Below, piece after piece: positions 1-6,731 of a stretch of DNA of 30,386 bases. Under the pieces are notes generated by a model. It was not told the origin of the DNA, searched no databases, and saw nothing but the letters and a program-made list of their open reading frames with translations. This DNA comes from an uncultured Clostridia bacterium (GTDB lineage Bacteria; Bacillota; Clostridia; Christensenellales; UBA1242): assembly GCA_934747775.1 (NCBI GenBank), contig CAKVHA010000012.1, positions 1 to 30,386 on the forward strand, in the 5' to 3' direction. Position numbers and translations under genes: made by a program. The stretch's first letter is position 1, and every line of letters begins with the position of its first letter.

Positions 1-299
1 CCCTTAATATATTGCTATATTAAGTTTGGGCTCTTACCCGTTCGCTCGCCACTACTTAGGTAATCGTTAATTTACTTTCTTTTCCTCTGGGTACTTAGAT
101 GGTTCAGTTCCCCAGGTTCCCTTCATAATACTATGTATTCATATTATGATACCACAAGATTAGTTGTGGTGTGTTTCCACATTCGGATATCTACGGATCA
201 TAAGATATTTGCTCTTCCCCGTAGCTTTTCGCAGCTTATCACGTCCTTCATCGGCGTCTAGTGCCAAGGCATCCACCATACGCTCTTTTTCGCTTGATC
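1..299 (-). rRNA. 23S ribosomal RNA, 5' part (continues past the left edge)
   Basis: Read on the minus strand, the sequence from about 299 downwards matches the conserved 5' start of bacterial 23S rRNA, including the stretch GGTGGATGCCTTGGCAC at roughly 277-261 and further domain I blocks down to position 1. The 5' end at 299 is placed by aligning GATCAAGCG with the usual GGTTAAGxx start, so it may be off by a few bases. The rest of the gene lies outside the window. No 16S 3' end, tRNA or usual spacer lies upstream. A promoter and protein genes are found there instead. Confidence 0.95.
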
Positions 300-512
300 G
301 TATTTTCGTCGATTCTTGGTTTAATATAAAAACGGTTTACAAATTATTTTTGTGAATTATTCGTATTACTCGTATTGTAAAACTTTTAATAAATAAAAAT
401 TAATACTATACTCGTATTCGTTTTCTCAAATATTTGATATTTGATTTACTAGAAAATATGTAGTTGTCAATGTACTTGCATATCAACCATTTTGTCTTCT
501 TTGATTGAATGC
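300..512 (-). other. Pre-23S leader
   Basis: This stretch lies between the predicted transcription start (about 512) and the 23S 5' end. On the minus strand it contains ACATTGACAACTACATA (around 474-458), which resembles the boxA-proximal sequence usually seen just before 23S in clostridial 16S-23S spacers (typically TTGAAAACTACATA). This suggests that a spacer-derived antitermination/processing leader was kept although no 16S precedes it. The resemblance is from memory of such spacers and was not aligned. No ORF or tRNA is seen in it. Confidence 0.5.
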
Positions 513-518
513 AACGAT

Positions 519-590
519 AGTTTACCACTTATAAATCACCCCGTCAACACTTTTTTTAAAGTTTTTTAAGTTTTTTTTAACAAATTTTAC
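519..590 (-). promoter_or_regulatory. Strong rRNA-type promoter with UP element for the 23S gene
   Basis: On the minus strand there is a -35 TTGACG (547-542), a 17-base spacer and a -10 TAAACT (524-519). Directly upstream (about 548-580) come phased A-tracts typical of an rRNA UP element. The start site would be near 512, about 210 bases before the 23S 5' end. A short G/C-rich patch (about 594-606) in otherwise AT-rich DNA lies just upstream of the A-tracts. Confidence 0.75.
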
Positions 591-807
591 CCCACCGCGC
601 CGCGTGTTTCCAAAATGACGTTTTTTCAATCCCAAAACCACCCAAATTTTACAATTTTTAACCACGAAAATATGAAAATTGCCAAAAATTTTATTTATAA
701 TTTCTTTTATTTTTTTAAAAATTGGATAAGTTTTTTAAATTTTTATCCTATTTCACCCCCATATTTTATAATACTCCAACATATTTTCATTGTTTATTTA
801 CATAAGC
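591..807. other. Intergenic region, no gene seen
   Basis: This very AT-rich stretch lies between the rRNA UP element and the terminator of the next gene. A 65-codon plus-strand reading frame at 615-812 has no Shine-Dalgarno sequence and a composition rich in Phe, Asn and Ile that follows from the poly-T/poly-A base content, so I do not call it. The only distinctive element is the short G/C-rich patch at 594-606. Confidence 0.5.
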
Positions 808-846
808 AATAAAAAATAAGGAACTAAAATTATAATCCCTTATTTT
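808..846 (-). terminator. Terminator after the 852-1220 gene
   Basis: Arms AAAATAAGG (813-821) and CCTTATTTT (838-846) form an AT-rich hairpin. On the minus strand it is followed by a run of T (816-811). It lies 6 bases after the stop codon of the upstream gene. Confidence 0.6.
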
Positions 847-851
847 AAAGT

Positions 852-1220
852 TTATTTAATTTTTGCATTATTTTCAAATAAGTCAATAGGTATATCTCTA
901 TTTAAAAAGTAAAACGACAATCTTGCCATAACAACTGAAAACTCGGCATTGTTTTTATATTTTTTAGCAATCTCAGCCACACTGCTCTCTTTAGCCTTAT
1001 TAAACGCACTATAAAAATCTCCGCTTGCCCTTTTAAAACAACTGCACGCTTTTTTTAGATACGAGTAATTTGTAATTTCTGCCACCACTTTTCCATTAAC
1101 AACATCACATGCAAATGCACACTGATACAAATACACGCCCTTATTATAAAACTTTTGCCCAGTTCTAGCTTGTTTGCAAAAAGCCCAACTCTTAAAATCT
1201 AGTTTAGAATACTCAGCCAT
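852..1220 (-). CDS. Small protein of unknown function (122 aa)
   Basis: I do not recognise a family. The start is supported by GGAG six bases upstream of the ATG and by a very good promoter at 1244-1272. The product is soluble and lysine-rich, with no signal peptide or membrane segment. It has five cysteines in its first 60 residues (C15, C34, C38, C59, C61), including a C-S-C pair, without a recognisable zinc motif. The rest looks alpha-helical, with a stretch around residues 59-95 rich in Lys and Ala. It is its own transcription unit, with promoter and terminator, between the 23S gene and the HelD-like helicase. Gene reality is well supported. Function is unknown. Confidence 0.75.
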   Translation of the reverse strand: MAEYSKLDFKSWAFCKQARTGQKFYNKGVYLYQCAFACDVVNGKVVAEITNYSYLKKACSCFKRASGDFYSAFNKAKESSVAEIAKKYKNNAEFSVVMARLSFYFLNRDIPIDLFENNAKIK

Positions 1221-1243
1221 TTATTACTCCTATATTGTAATGT

Positions 1244-1272
1244 ATTATATCAAATTGTTATTATGCCGTCAA
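1244..1272 (-). promoter_or_regulatory. Sigma-A-type promoter for the 852-1220 gene
   Basis: TTGACG (1272-1267), a 17-base spacer and a perfect TATAAT (1249-1244). The start would fall about 17 bases before the ATG, just upstream of the GGAG ribosome binding site. The -35 hexamer is the same TTGACG as in the 23S promoter. Confidence 0.8.
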
Positions 1273-1396
1273 TATTCAAATTTTCTAATAGTTCCGCTTT
1301 AAACAATGTGTTTTTATTTATAACACGTTCAAATAAAAAAGCAAACCACATAAAATAAACTTAACATTAATAATAATTTATTTAAATTTCGTTTCA

Positions 1397-1441
1397 AATA
1401 AAAAAACCAACAGCAAAACATTTATCTTTTCACTGTTGGTT
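1397..1441 (-). terminator. Terminator after the HelD-like gene
   Basis: A perfect 9-bp stem, AACCAACAG (1405-1413) with CTGTTGGTT (1433-1441), is followed on the minus strand by a T run (1407-1401). It lies about 60 bases after the stop codon of the helicase gene. Confidence 0.85.
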
Positions 1442-1501
1442 CTGTTTTATATAATGTTTAATTTAATAATCTATACTTTTACTTGAATATAAAGCAAAAC
1501 A

Positions 1502-3631
1502 TTATTTCATATTTTCATATTTAGCAGGAATAAAGTGAGTAAGTTTTCCTTCGTAATACATATTAACTTCGTGCAACGCCCTAGTGATAGCAACGTACAA
1601 GTTTTGCTTGTCTTGAACTTTGCAGAAGTTTTCTTCACTAACATCTGGAACAATAACCGCGTCAAACTCTAAGCCTTTACTGAAATATGTGGTTGTAATA
1701 ATAACTTTTGCATCAAACAACGCTTCGTTGGTTTCATCCAAAATTAATGTTGCATCTTTAACATATTTGCTTACAAGCTCAGCTTCTTTTTTGGTCTTGC
1801 ACAAAATGGCAACCCTGCGCCCTTGTTTTACTTGTGCCGCCAAATCTTCATTAATAAGTTTAAATCTTTCGTTAATATTGTTGCATTTTACAATTGCTGG
1901 CTGCTTTCCATCACGAACCATAGCTTGCTTTGGCTTAGGTGTTCCAAGAATAGCAAAGCCTAAGTCCACAATATTGTTAGTGCTACGATAACTTGTATAA
2001 AGGTCGTAGAATTTTGCGGTTGGAAAGTTGTATTTTAGTGCTTCTTTGTTGTCACCAATAATCATAAGGTTTTGTTCAAAATCACCTACAATTGTAAAAT
2101 TGGCTTCGGGATACATTCTTTTAATTATTGCAAGCGTGGTTGCATCATAATCTTGCATTTCATCTATAAACAAATGTTTTACATATGTATCTTTTTCGCC
2201 ACCAATAAAGTTCATAGCAAAATATGCTAGTCCGCTTAGGTCTTCATATGGCACGTTGTCTTTTGGCAAAGGCTTGTAGCCGTTTTTCATCAAGAAGTCG
2301 TTATAAGCATCTCTAAAGTACGACCTTTTCATAACATCATTGTAAATTTTTGTTGCAATAACTTTTTGTTTTGCTGGTGTATCAAAATAATAATAAAAGT
2401 TTGCAATACGCTGCACTGTTAAAATAAGACTTGCATCAATATCTTCTGGATGTTCGCGGCTAATGTAATATAAATCCTTAATTTGCTGCTCGGTTATTTC
2501 GCGTGTGTCGGCAAATACTTCAACATTGCTTTTGCGTTTTATGTTCTGCTCTTCCAAATATTTGTGTATTAGCGAATATAATGTGTTTTTAATGTTTTCA
2601 TTATAATCACACAAATATTTTTTCATTTTTAAGAAATAATCAAACGAATACTTTTCTTGAATTTCTTTATAACGCTCGTCGTTGCAATTCAATATTTCTT
2701 CAATCAGATTTTCCTTTTTCTCTACACTTAAAACTTTCGCAATTTTCATTAGACTGCCAACAAGCGGTTTTGTAGCAACATTTTCTTCTTCAAGTTCTGG
2801 CAACAACTGGCTAATGTATTTGCTAAACAACAAGTTTGGCGAAATAACCATTGCGTTTTCGTTTTTAAGTTTGTCGCGGTTTGCATAAAGCAAATACGCA
2901 ATACGGTGCATAGCAATACTGGTTTTACCCGAACCGGCAATTCCGTTTATAACAACCGTAGCGTTAACATCTTCCCTAATAATCTGGTCTTGTTCTTCTT
3001 GAATGGTCTGAACAATGTTTTTCATATAGCTGCTGGCGTTTTCGCTAAGCGCGTCTTGCAATGCTTGGTCGCTAACCTGTGAATCGGTGTCAATATAATA
3101 TTTTAGCGTGCCTTCGTTTATTTTAAATTGTCGCTTTAATTTTAAGTCCACATCAATCTGCCCAAGCGGCGCCATATAATGTGCTTTGCCCAAATTTGAG
3201 TAGTAGTAAAGCGAACTGATTGGTGCACGCCAGTCCAACACATAGTTTACTCCGTGCTGATAAATGTCTTTTAGCCCAATGTAAAATTCTTTGTCCCCTT
3301 CGTCATCGGTAAACACAATTTTACTGAAAAATGGATTGTTACGCTGCTTTGTGTAGCGCTTTATCATTCCGTTGTTTTTGGCAATATTGTAGTCTGTGCG
3401 GTTAATAATTGCCATAAGCCCGTCAAGTTCTTGTGGGTCAATTTGGTTGTGCGCAATGTAGTCTTGTGTTTCTATAATGCTCTGCTTGTAGTCTGCGTTT
3501 TCTTTGTTAAGGTCACCAATAAGCGAATCCATAACACCCACTACACTACCCAAGTGCCCCTTTTCTATTTCAAAAACGCTATCTTTCTTTTGTACGGCGG
3601 AGTTAGCAAGAGAAGAATTTTTTTCTTCCAT
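1502..3631 (-). CDS. helD: HelD-type superfamily 1 helicase (RNA polymerase recycling factor)
   Basis: HelD proteins bind RNA polymerase and use ATP to release it from DNA and nucleic acid products. The start chosen here is the ATG at 3631, with AGGAGG four bases upstream, giving 709 residues. An 18-residue longer frame lacks a ribosome binding site. The N-terminal region (about 1-200) carries the HelD/UvrD-like signature with YIGL and DWRAPISSLYY (residues 117-143). Walker A GIAGSGKT is at 230-237 and the Walker B-like FIDEMQDY lies in the middle. The C-terminal UvrD part contains TSYRSTNNI, TTTYFSKGLEFDAVIVPD and the motif VI-like LYVAITRA. Length fits Gram-positive HelD (about 700-775 residues). 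It has its own promoter and terminator. A general UvrD-family helicase is the alternative name, but the N-terminal signature favours HelD. Confidence 0.88.
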   Translation of the reverse strand: MEEKNSSLANSAVQKKDSVFEIEKGHLGSVVGVMDSLIGDLNKENADYKQSIIETQDYIAHNQIDPQELDGLMAIINRTDYNIAKNNGMIKRYTKQRNNPFFSKIVFTDDEGDKEFYIGLKDIYQHGVNYVLDWRAPISSLYYYSNLGKAHYMAPLGQIDVDLKLKRQFKINEGTLKYYIDTDSQVSDQALQDALSENASSYMKNIVQTIQEEQDQIIREDVNATVVINGIAGSGKTSIAMHRIAYLLYANRDKLKNENAMVISPNLLFSKYISQLLPELEEENVATKPLVGSLMKIAKVLSVEKKENLIEEILNCNDERYKEIQEKYSFDYFLKMKKYLCDYNENIKNTLYSLIHKYLEEQNIKRKSNVEVFADTREITEQQIKDLYYISREHPEDIDASLILTVQRIANFYYYFDTPAKQKVIATKIYNDVMKRSYFRDAYNDFLMKNGYKPLPKDNVPYEDLSGLAYFAMNFIGGEKDTYVKHLFIDEMQDYDATTLAIIKRMYPEANFTIVGDFEQNLMIIGDNKEALKYNFPTAKFYDLYTSYRSTNNIVDLGFAILGTPKPKQAMVRDGKQPAIVKCNNINERFKLINEDLAAQVKQGRRVAILCKTKKEAELVSKYVKDATLILDETNEALFDAKVIITTTYFSKGLEFDAVIVPDVSEENFCKVQDKQNLYVAITRALHEVNMYYEGKLTHFIPAKYENMK

Positions 3632-3675
3632 AAAACCTCCTAAATTATAGTTAGAAAAAACTCGCAAGTGGCATA

Positions 3676-3704
3676 AGTGTATCACATTTAAATTATATTG
3701 TCAA
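3676..3704 (-). promoter_or_regulatory. Sigma-A-type promoter for helD
   Basis: A perfect TTGACA (3704-3699), a 17-base spacer and TACACT (3681-3676). The start would lie about 40 bases before the ATG. Confidence 0.8.
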
Positions 3705-3875
3705 TATATTTTAAGAATAAAGTTTATTATATTATATATTATCATTATATAGAAAAAATTTTTAATGACACACATAAAAATATTCAAATTTTAAATATCA
3801 ACTGTACTACCCTTTTGTACTCATTTTACTCGCACCCCACTATAACCAGCAATATAATTTTTAACACACAAGCAA

Positions 3876-3904
3876 TAAAAAAGTGCCATTAAAATAATGA
3901 CACT
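3876..3904 (-). terminator. Terminator after the XRE repressor pair
   Basis: AGTGCCATTA (3882-3891) and TAATGACACT (3895-3904) pair with one mismatch around a three-base loop and are followed on the minus strand by a T run (3881-3876). It lies 12 bases beyond the stop codon at 3916. Confidence 0.75.
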
Positions 3905-3915
3905 ATAAAATCTTA

Positions 3916-4134
3916 TTAAAAATCATCTCTACCAACAAGTTCGTCAATACTCATACCCAACTCATCAGCCATTTTCCAAACATCTCTAACATTAGGAATA
4001 TTTACGCCGTTTTCCCACGCACTAATTGCGGTGTGACTAACACCTATTTTATCTCCTATTGCGGTTTGCGATAAACCGCTAAGTTTTCTTGCTTCTGTGA
4101 TTGCAGTTTTAATCTTTTCTTCTATTGACTTCAT
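3916..4134 (-). CDS. XRE-family helix-turn-helix regulator, second copy (72 aa)
   Basis: This is a single-domain Cro/CI-type DNA-binding protein. The helix-turn-helix spans about residues 18-45, with LSQTAIGDKIGVSHTAISAW followed by ENGVNIPNV, and the tail is MADELGMSIDELVGRDDF. The ATG at 4134 is chosen because the protein then starts MKSIEEKI, parallel to MKTIEETI of its neighbour, and a G-rich Shine-Dalgarno lies about ten bases upstream. The gene overlaps the 3' end of the neighbouring paralog by 26 bases in another frame, so the two are probably translationally coupled. The two proteins are about two thirds identical, indicating a tandem duplication. The recognition helix differs (SHTAISAW against THASLSFW), so the copies may not read exactly the same operator. 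There is no ligand-binding or protease domain, so any induction signal is unknown. Confidence 0.9.
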   Translation of the reverse strand: MKSIEEKIKTAITEARKLSGLSQTAIGDKIGVSHTAISAWENGVNIPNVRDVWKMADELGMSIDELVGRDDF

Positions 4135-4348
4135 ACATATCACGCCCCACCAATTCATCTATTGTCATTCCTAGTTCGTCCGCCATACGCCAAAGATCTC
4201 TAACATTTGGAATGTTAACACCATTCTCCCAAAAACTTAAGCTAGCGTGTGTTACATCTATCTTTTCAGCCAGTTCCGCTTGAGATAATCCACTATTTTT
4301 TCTTGCAGCTTTAATACTCTCTTTTATTGTTTCTTCAATTGTTTTCAT
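4109..4348 (-). CDS. XRE-family helix-turn-helix regulator, first copy (79 aa)
   Basis: This is a single-domain Cro/CI-type regulator with LSQAELAEKIDVTHASLSFW and ENGVNIPNVRD as its helix-turn-helix core. The ATG at 4348 matches the start of the downstream paralog. A longer frame to 4438 would run through the operator sites and is unlikely. No clear Shine-Dalgarno lies close to this ATG: the nearest AGGA is inside operator-like site O3, about 16 bases upstream. Translation might therefore be weak or the message short-leadered. The gene is divergent from the membrane protein pair at 4465-5078. The 110-base space between them holds three operator-like sites, so this protein probably represses that pair and itself. 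That regulatory role is inferred from layout. Confidence 0.9.
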   Translation of the reverse strand: MKTIEETIKESIKAARKNSGLSQAELAEKIDVTHASLSFWENGVNIPNVRDLWRMADELGMTIDELVGRDMYEVNRRKD

Positions 4349-4356
4349 ATTATTAT

Positions 4357-4372
4357 TGTAAGTTTTCCTGCA
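4357..4372. promoter_or_regulatory. Operator-like site O3
   Basis: TGTAAGTTTTCCTGCA matches the inverted-repeat consensus shared with O1 and O2, with a degenerate centre. It lies nine bases upstream of the start codon of the first XRE gene, where bound protein would block that gene. Its centre is 31 bases from that of O2. Confidence 0.65.
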
Positions 4373-4387
4373 TTTTTTATCACTCAT

Positions 4388-4403
4388 TGCAGGAATTCTT
4401 AAA
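4388..4403. promoter_or_regulatory. Operator-like site O2
   Basis: TGCAGGAATTCTTAAA contains the palindromic core GGAATTCTT shared with O1. It lies upstream of the plus-strand -35 box. Spacing to O1 is 29 bases centre to centre, about three helical turns. Confidence 0.65.
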
Positions 4404-4409
4404 TTTTTC

Positions 4410-4439
4410 TTGACATTGTAAGAATTCTTGCAGTACAAT
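4410..4439 (+). promoter_or_regulatory. Promoter of the membrane protein pair, with operator-like site O1 in its spacer
   Basis: TTGACA (4410-4415), an 18-base spacer and TACAAT (4434-4439). The palindromic site TGTAAGAATTCTTGCA (4417-4432) fills the spacer almost exactly, so a bound repressor would exclude RNA polymerase. This is the best conserved of the three sites and the one most likely to control the membrane genes. Confidence 0.8.
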
Positions 4440-4464
4440 TAAGAAAAACAAAGGAGTAATGTTA

Positions 4465-4740
4465 ATGAAAAATGATGACTATGTTACAAACCCAAGTGTA
4501 GCCGAGCCAGCTTATTCAAGAAAAGGTTTAGGCGTTGTTTTAGGTTTCTTTTTTGGTTATATTGGACTAGGAGTTGCACTATTGTTATATGATAATGACA
4601 ATGAACGAAAATCATTTATATCGGGTTGGATCATAGGTTCTGTTTTATGGACTATAATCATTACAATTATAATTGCAGTGTCTTATTCTAATCTTTTAAC
4701 CGCACTATCAGCAGCATCACGCGATAGGAGTTATTATTAG
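4465..4740 (+). CDS. Small two-helix membrane protein of unknown function (91 aa)
   Basis: I do not recognise a family. AAGGAG at 4451-4456 sits eight bases before the ATG at 4465, so this start is preferred over the ATG at 4459, which is too close. A short polar N-terminus (about 20 residues) is followed by a glycine-rich membrane segment (about 22-43), an acidic/basic loop DNDNERKS, and a second segment (about 54-75). The loop and second helix carry ERKSFISGWIIG, which resembles EKRDTFLYGWLEG in the next gene, so the two are likely paralogs. The stop is two bases before the next ATG, an operon of two. Expression is probably controlled by the divergent XRE proteins through O1-O3. Phage-like or toxin/immunity roles are possible, but nothing in the sequence decides. 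Confidence 0.75.
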   Translation: MKNDDYVTNPSVAEPAYSRKGLGVVLGFFFGYIGLGVALLLYDNDNERKSFISGWIIGSVLWTIIITIIIAVSYSNLLTALSAASRDRSYY

Positions 4741-4742
4741 CA

Positions 4743-5078
4743 ATGGACAACAAAAGTAAAAATTTAGATGAAATTAATACAACGCTAACCGAAACCAATG
4801 ATAAAATGCAAAAATTAATAAATACTCAAAAAAGAACTAGTTTTTATTATGTTCTTGGATTTTGGTTGTCTATATTTTTTAACCTTATATCGTTACTCGT
4901 TTTTGCAATTATAACAGCGTGCAACAAAAAAATAACCACAGAAAAAAGAGATACATTTCTCTATGGTTGGCTTGAAGGATTTGCGACTTTGCTTTCAACA
5001 CTTGTTTTAATGGCTGTTTTCTGTTTTGTAGCCATTACAGTTTTTAAGTTTATGCTCGAACACCCAGAAAAATTTTAA
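4743..5078 (+). CDS. Small two-helix membrane protein of unknown function, paralog of its neighbour (111 aa)
   Basis: No family is recognised. The protein begins with a polar, probably coiled-coil segment (about residues 1-30, DEINTTLTETNDKMQKLINT). A membrane helix (about 34-60), a basic loop (NKKITTEKRD) and a second helix (about 78-103) follow. The motif EKRDTFLYGWLEG at the loop/second helix junction parallels ERKSFISGWIIG of the upstream protein, and both also have VLGF at the first helix. It follows the upstream gene by two bases and ends at a strong terminator, so the pair forms one transcription unit. Confidence 0.75.
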   Translation: MDNKSKNLDEINTTLTETNDKMQKLINTQKRTSFYYVLGFWLSIFFNLISLLVFAIITACNKKITTEKRDTFLYGWLEGFATLLSTLVLMAVFCFVAITVFKFMLEHPEKF

Positions 5079-5102
5079 ACTCTTCAATTTGAAGAGTTTT
5101 TT
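5077..5102 (+). terminator. Terminator of the membrane protein pair, possibly also serving sigG
   Basis: A perfect stem AAACTCTTC (5077-5085) / GAAGAGTTT (5091-5099) with a five-base loop runs into T residues on the plus strand. It begins inside the stop codon of the membrane gene and lies directly after the stop of the convergent sigG. On the minus strand the stem is followed by TTTAAAATTTTT, so weaker termination in that direction is possible. Confidence 0.85.
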
Positions 5103-5874
5103 ACATACAATTTTTCTTTATTTCGGCGATTGCGTTTTTTTCTAGTCGGCTCACTTGGGCTTGACTTATGCCAATTTCTTCGCTAACTTCCATTTGGGTT
5201 TTGCCAACAAAATAGCGTAAATTCACAATTTCTTTTTCACGCGCATCCAAGTGTTTTAAAGCTTCTTTTAAATTTAGATGCTCAACCCACTTTTCTTCGC
5301 TCACGCGGTCGTCCCCCACTTGATCCATAAGATATATTGTGTCGTCGCCATCGTTATACACTGGGTCGGAAAGTGAAACTGGGTCGGAAATTGCTTCCAT
5401 TGCAATTGCAACTTCACGTTCTGGCATATCCAAATATTTTGCAATTTGGTCGGTTGTAGGTTCATCGTTGCATAATTGCATAAGTTCTTCACGTGCTTTT
5501 AAAGTTTTGTAGGCAATATCACGCAAACTGCGGCTTACCCTAATACTATTTGTATCGCGTAAAAACCGTTTGATTTCGCCAATAATCATAGGAACTGCAT
5601 ATGTGGAAAATTTCACGCCAAGTGTCATATCAAAGTTGTCTATGGCTTTCATAAGCCCTACACACCCCACTTGGAAAATATCGTCCACATTTTCTTTTCT
5701 GCCTTTAAACCGTTGCACCACGCTTAGCACAAGTCGCATATTGCACACCGCAAATTCGTCGCGTGCTTCCTTATCGCCCGCTTTTAGACGTTCCATTAGT
5801 TCAAGCTGTTCTTTGCCACTAAGTTTTGGCAAGTTGGCTGTGTTTATGCCAGTTATTTCCACTTTTCCACTCAT
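5101..5874 (-). CDS. sigG: Sporulation sigma factor SigG
   Basis: SigG directs late forespore gene expression. The N-terminus carries the SigG-typical KVEITGINTANLPKLS. Region 2 contains LRLVLSVVQRF, DDIFQVGCVGLMKAIDNFD and KFSTYAVPMIIGEIKRFLRD. The linker has IRVSRSLRDIAYK and the C-terminal region 4 helix-turn-helix reads TQMEVSEEIGISQAQVSRLE. At 257 residues it is the normal length. The ATG at 5874 is chosen because GGGGTG lies eight bases upstream. The ATG at 5880 would be only two bases from it. The gene follows sigE, as in Bacillus and Clostridium, with about 140 bases between them that contain a candidate forespore promoter. Confidence 0.95.
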   Translation of the reverse strand: MSGKVEITGINTANLPKLSGKEQLELMERLKAGDKEARDEFAVCNMRLVLSVVQRFKGRKENVDDIFQVGCVGLMKAIDNFDMTLGVKFSTYAVPMIIGEIKRFLRDTNSIRVSRSLRDIAYKTLKAREELMQLCNDEPTTDQIAKYLDMPEREVAIAMEAISDPVSLSDPVYNDGDDTIYLMDQVGDDRVSEEKWVEHLNLKEALKHLDAREKEIVNLRYFVGKTQMEVSEEIGISQAQVSRLEKNAIAEIKKNCM

Positions 5875-5901
5875 ACACATTTCACCCCTTTTTTAATATG
5901 T

Positions 5902-5929
5902 ATGATATCCAATTAAAGTGGTTTTATAC
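5902..5929 (-). promoter_or_regulatory. Candidate SigF-type promoter of sigG
   Basis: On the minus strand GTATA (5929-5925) is followed after 14 bases by GGATATCAT (5910-5902). This approximates the forespore SigF/SigG pattern of GYATA at -35 and a GG-led AT-rich -10. In Bacillus subtilis sigG is transcribed by SigF. The match is partial and the overlapping CATACATA also resembles a SigE -10, so the assignment is tentative. Confidence 0.35.
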
Positions 5930-6012
5930 TGTCACTTTTTGTCAAAAACCGCCGCTTTCATTAGCAAATAATGCCACAATATAGCCAAATAGTAGCACTT
6001 TGCATAGCACTA

Positions 6013-6720
6013 TCACGCTTTTAACATTTCTTTTCTAATTCTGCTTAAAATCTTTTTTTCTAACCTACTAATATAACTTTGACTAATTCCTAAATCACTA
6101 GCAACTTCCTTTTGCGTCATCTCATCTTTACCATTAAGACCATATCGCATAACCATAATTTCTTTTTCACGCGGATTAAGTTTGTTTAAAATTTTCCACA
6201 AAAGTTGCTTTTCAACCCTATTATCCAAATCGTCTTGCGGAACATATTTATCATCGGAAATTAAGTCTGTTAAATTTAACTCATTGCCTTCACTATCCAC
6301 ATTTAGTGGTTCGTCAATGCTAATTTCACGCTTGTATTTGCTAATTTTTCGCAAATACATTAAAATTTCATTTTCAATACACTTGCTTGCGTATGTTGCA
6401 ATTTTTATGTTTTTATCTGGTTTAAACGAGTTTATTGCTTTAATAAGCCCAACACTTCCAATGCTTATTAAATCTTCAACATCAGCATCAGCACTTTCAA
6501 ACTTTTTTGCAATGTATACCACAAGCCGCAAGTTGTGTTCTATTAGTTGTTGTTTTGCCCACTCTTCTTCGGTTTCCATTTTTAGTAGAATTTCTGTTTC
6601 TTCTTGCTCGCTTAACGCACTAGGCAAAGCTTCACCCGAACACAAATATTCCACTATATTATCTTCGTTTAAAAATGGATTAAAACTTAAAAATTTTTTT
6701 AATATATTAAATAGTTTCAT
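6013..6720 (-). CDS. sigE: Sporulation sigma factor SigE, pro-protein form
   Basis: SigE is the early mother-cell sigma factor, made as an inactive precursor. The first 30 residues or so form a hydrophobic/basic pro-sequence (FNILKKFLSFNPFLN) ahead of GEALPSALSEQEE, the region that corresponds to the junction of pro-sequence and mature protein in Bacillus. Region 2 has NLRLVVYIAKKF, DLISIGSVGLIKAINSF and KIATYASKCIENEILMYLRK. Region 4 ends with EVASDLGISQSYISRLEKK. The length of 235 residues is normal. GAAGG lies six bases before the ATG. The gene begins 11 bases after spoIIGA, so the two are co-transcribed, matching the protease/substrate pair known from spore formers. Confidence 0.95.
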   Translation of the reverse strand: MKLFNILKKFLSFNPFLNEDNIVEYLCSGEALPSALSEQEETEILLKMETEEEWAKQQLIEHNLRLVVYIAKKFESADADVEDLISIGSVGLIKAINSFKPDKNIKIATYASKCIENEILMYLRKISKYKREISIDEPLNVDSEGNELNLTDLISDDKYVPQDDLDNRVEKQLLWKILNKLNPREKEIMVMRYGLNGKDEMTQKEVASDLGISQSYISRLEKKILSRIRKEMLKA

Positions 6721-6731
6721 AATTTACCTTC

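Noticed and set aside
164..355. 63-codon plus-strand ORF over the 23S 5' end
   Set aside because: It lies antisense to conserved rRNA sequence and its leader.
440..470. Perfect TTGACA (470-465, minus strand) as a second 23S promoter
   Set aside because: No -10 box lies at a proper distance. The sequence fits better as part of the conserved pre-23S leader (ACATTGACAACTACATA).
615..812. 65-codon plus-strand ORF upstream of the 23S promoter
   Set aside because: No ribosome binding site, no promoter, and an amino acid mix that simply reflects poly-A and poly-T sequence.
4349..4438. Upstream 30-codon extension of the first XRE gene
   Set aside because: It runs through the operator-like sites, lacks a start context, and is not matched in the tandem paralog.
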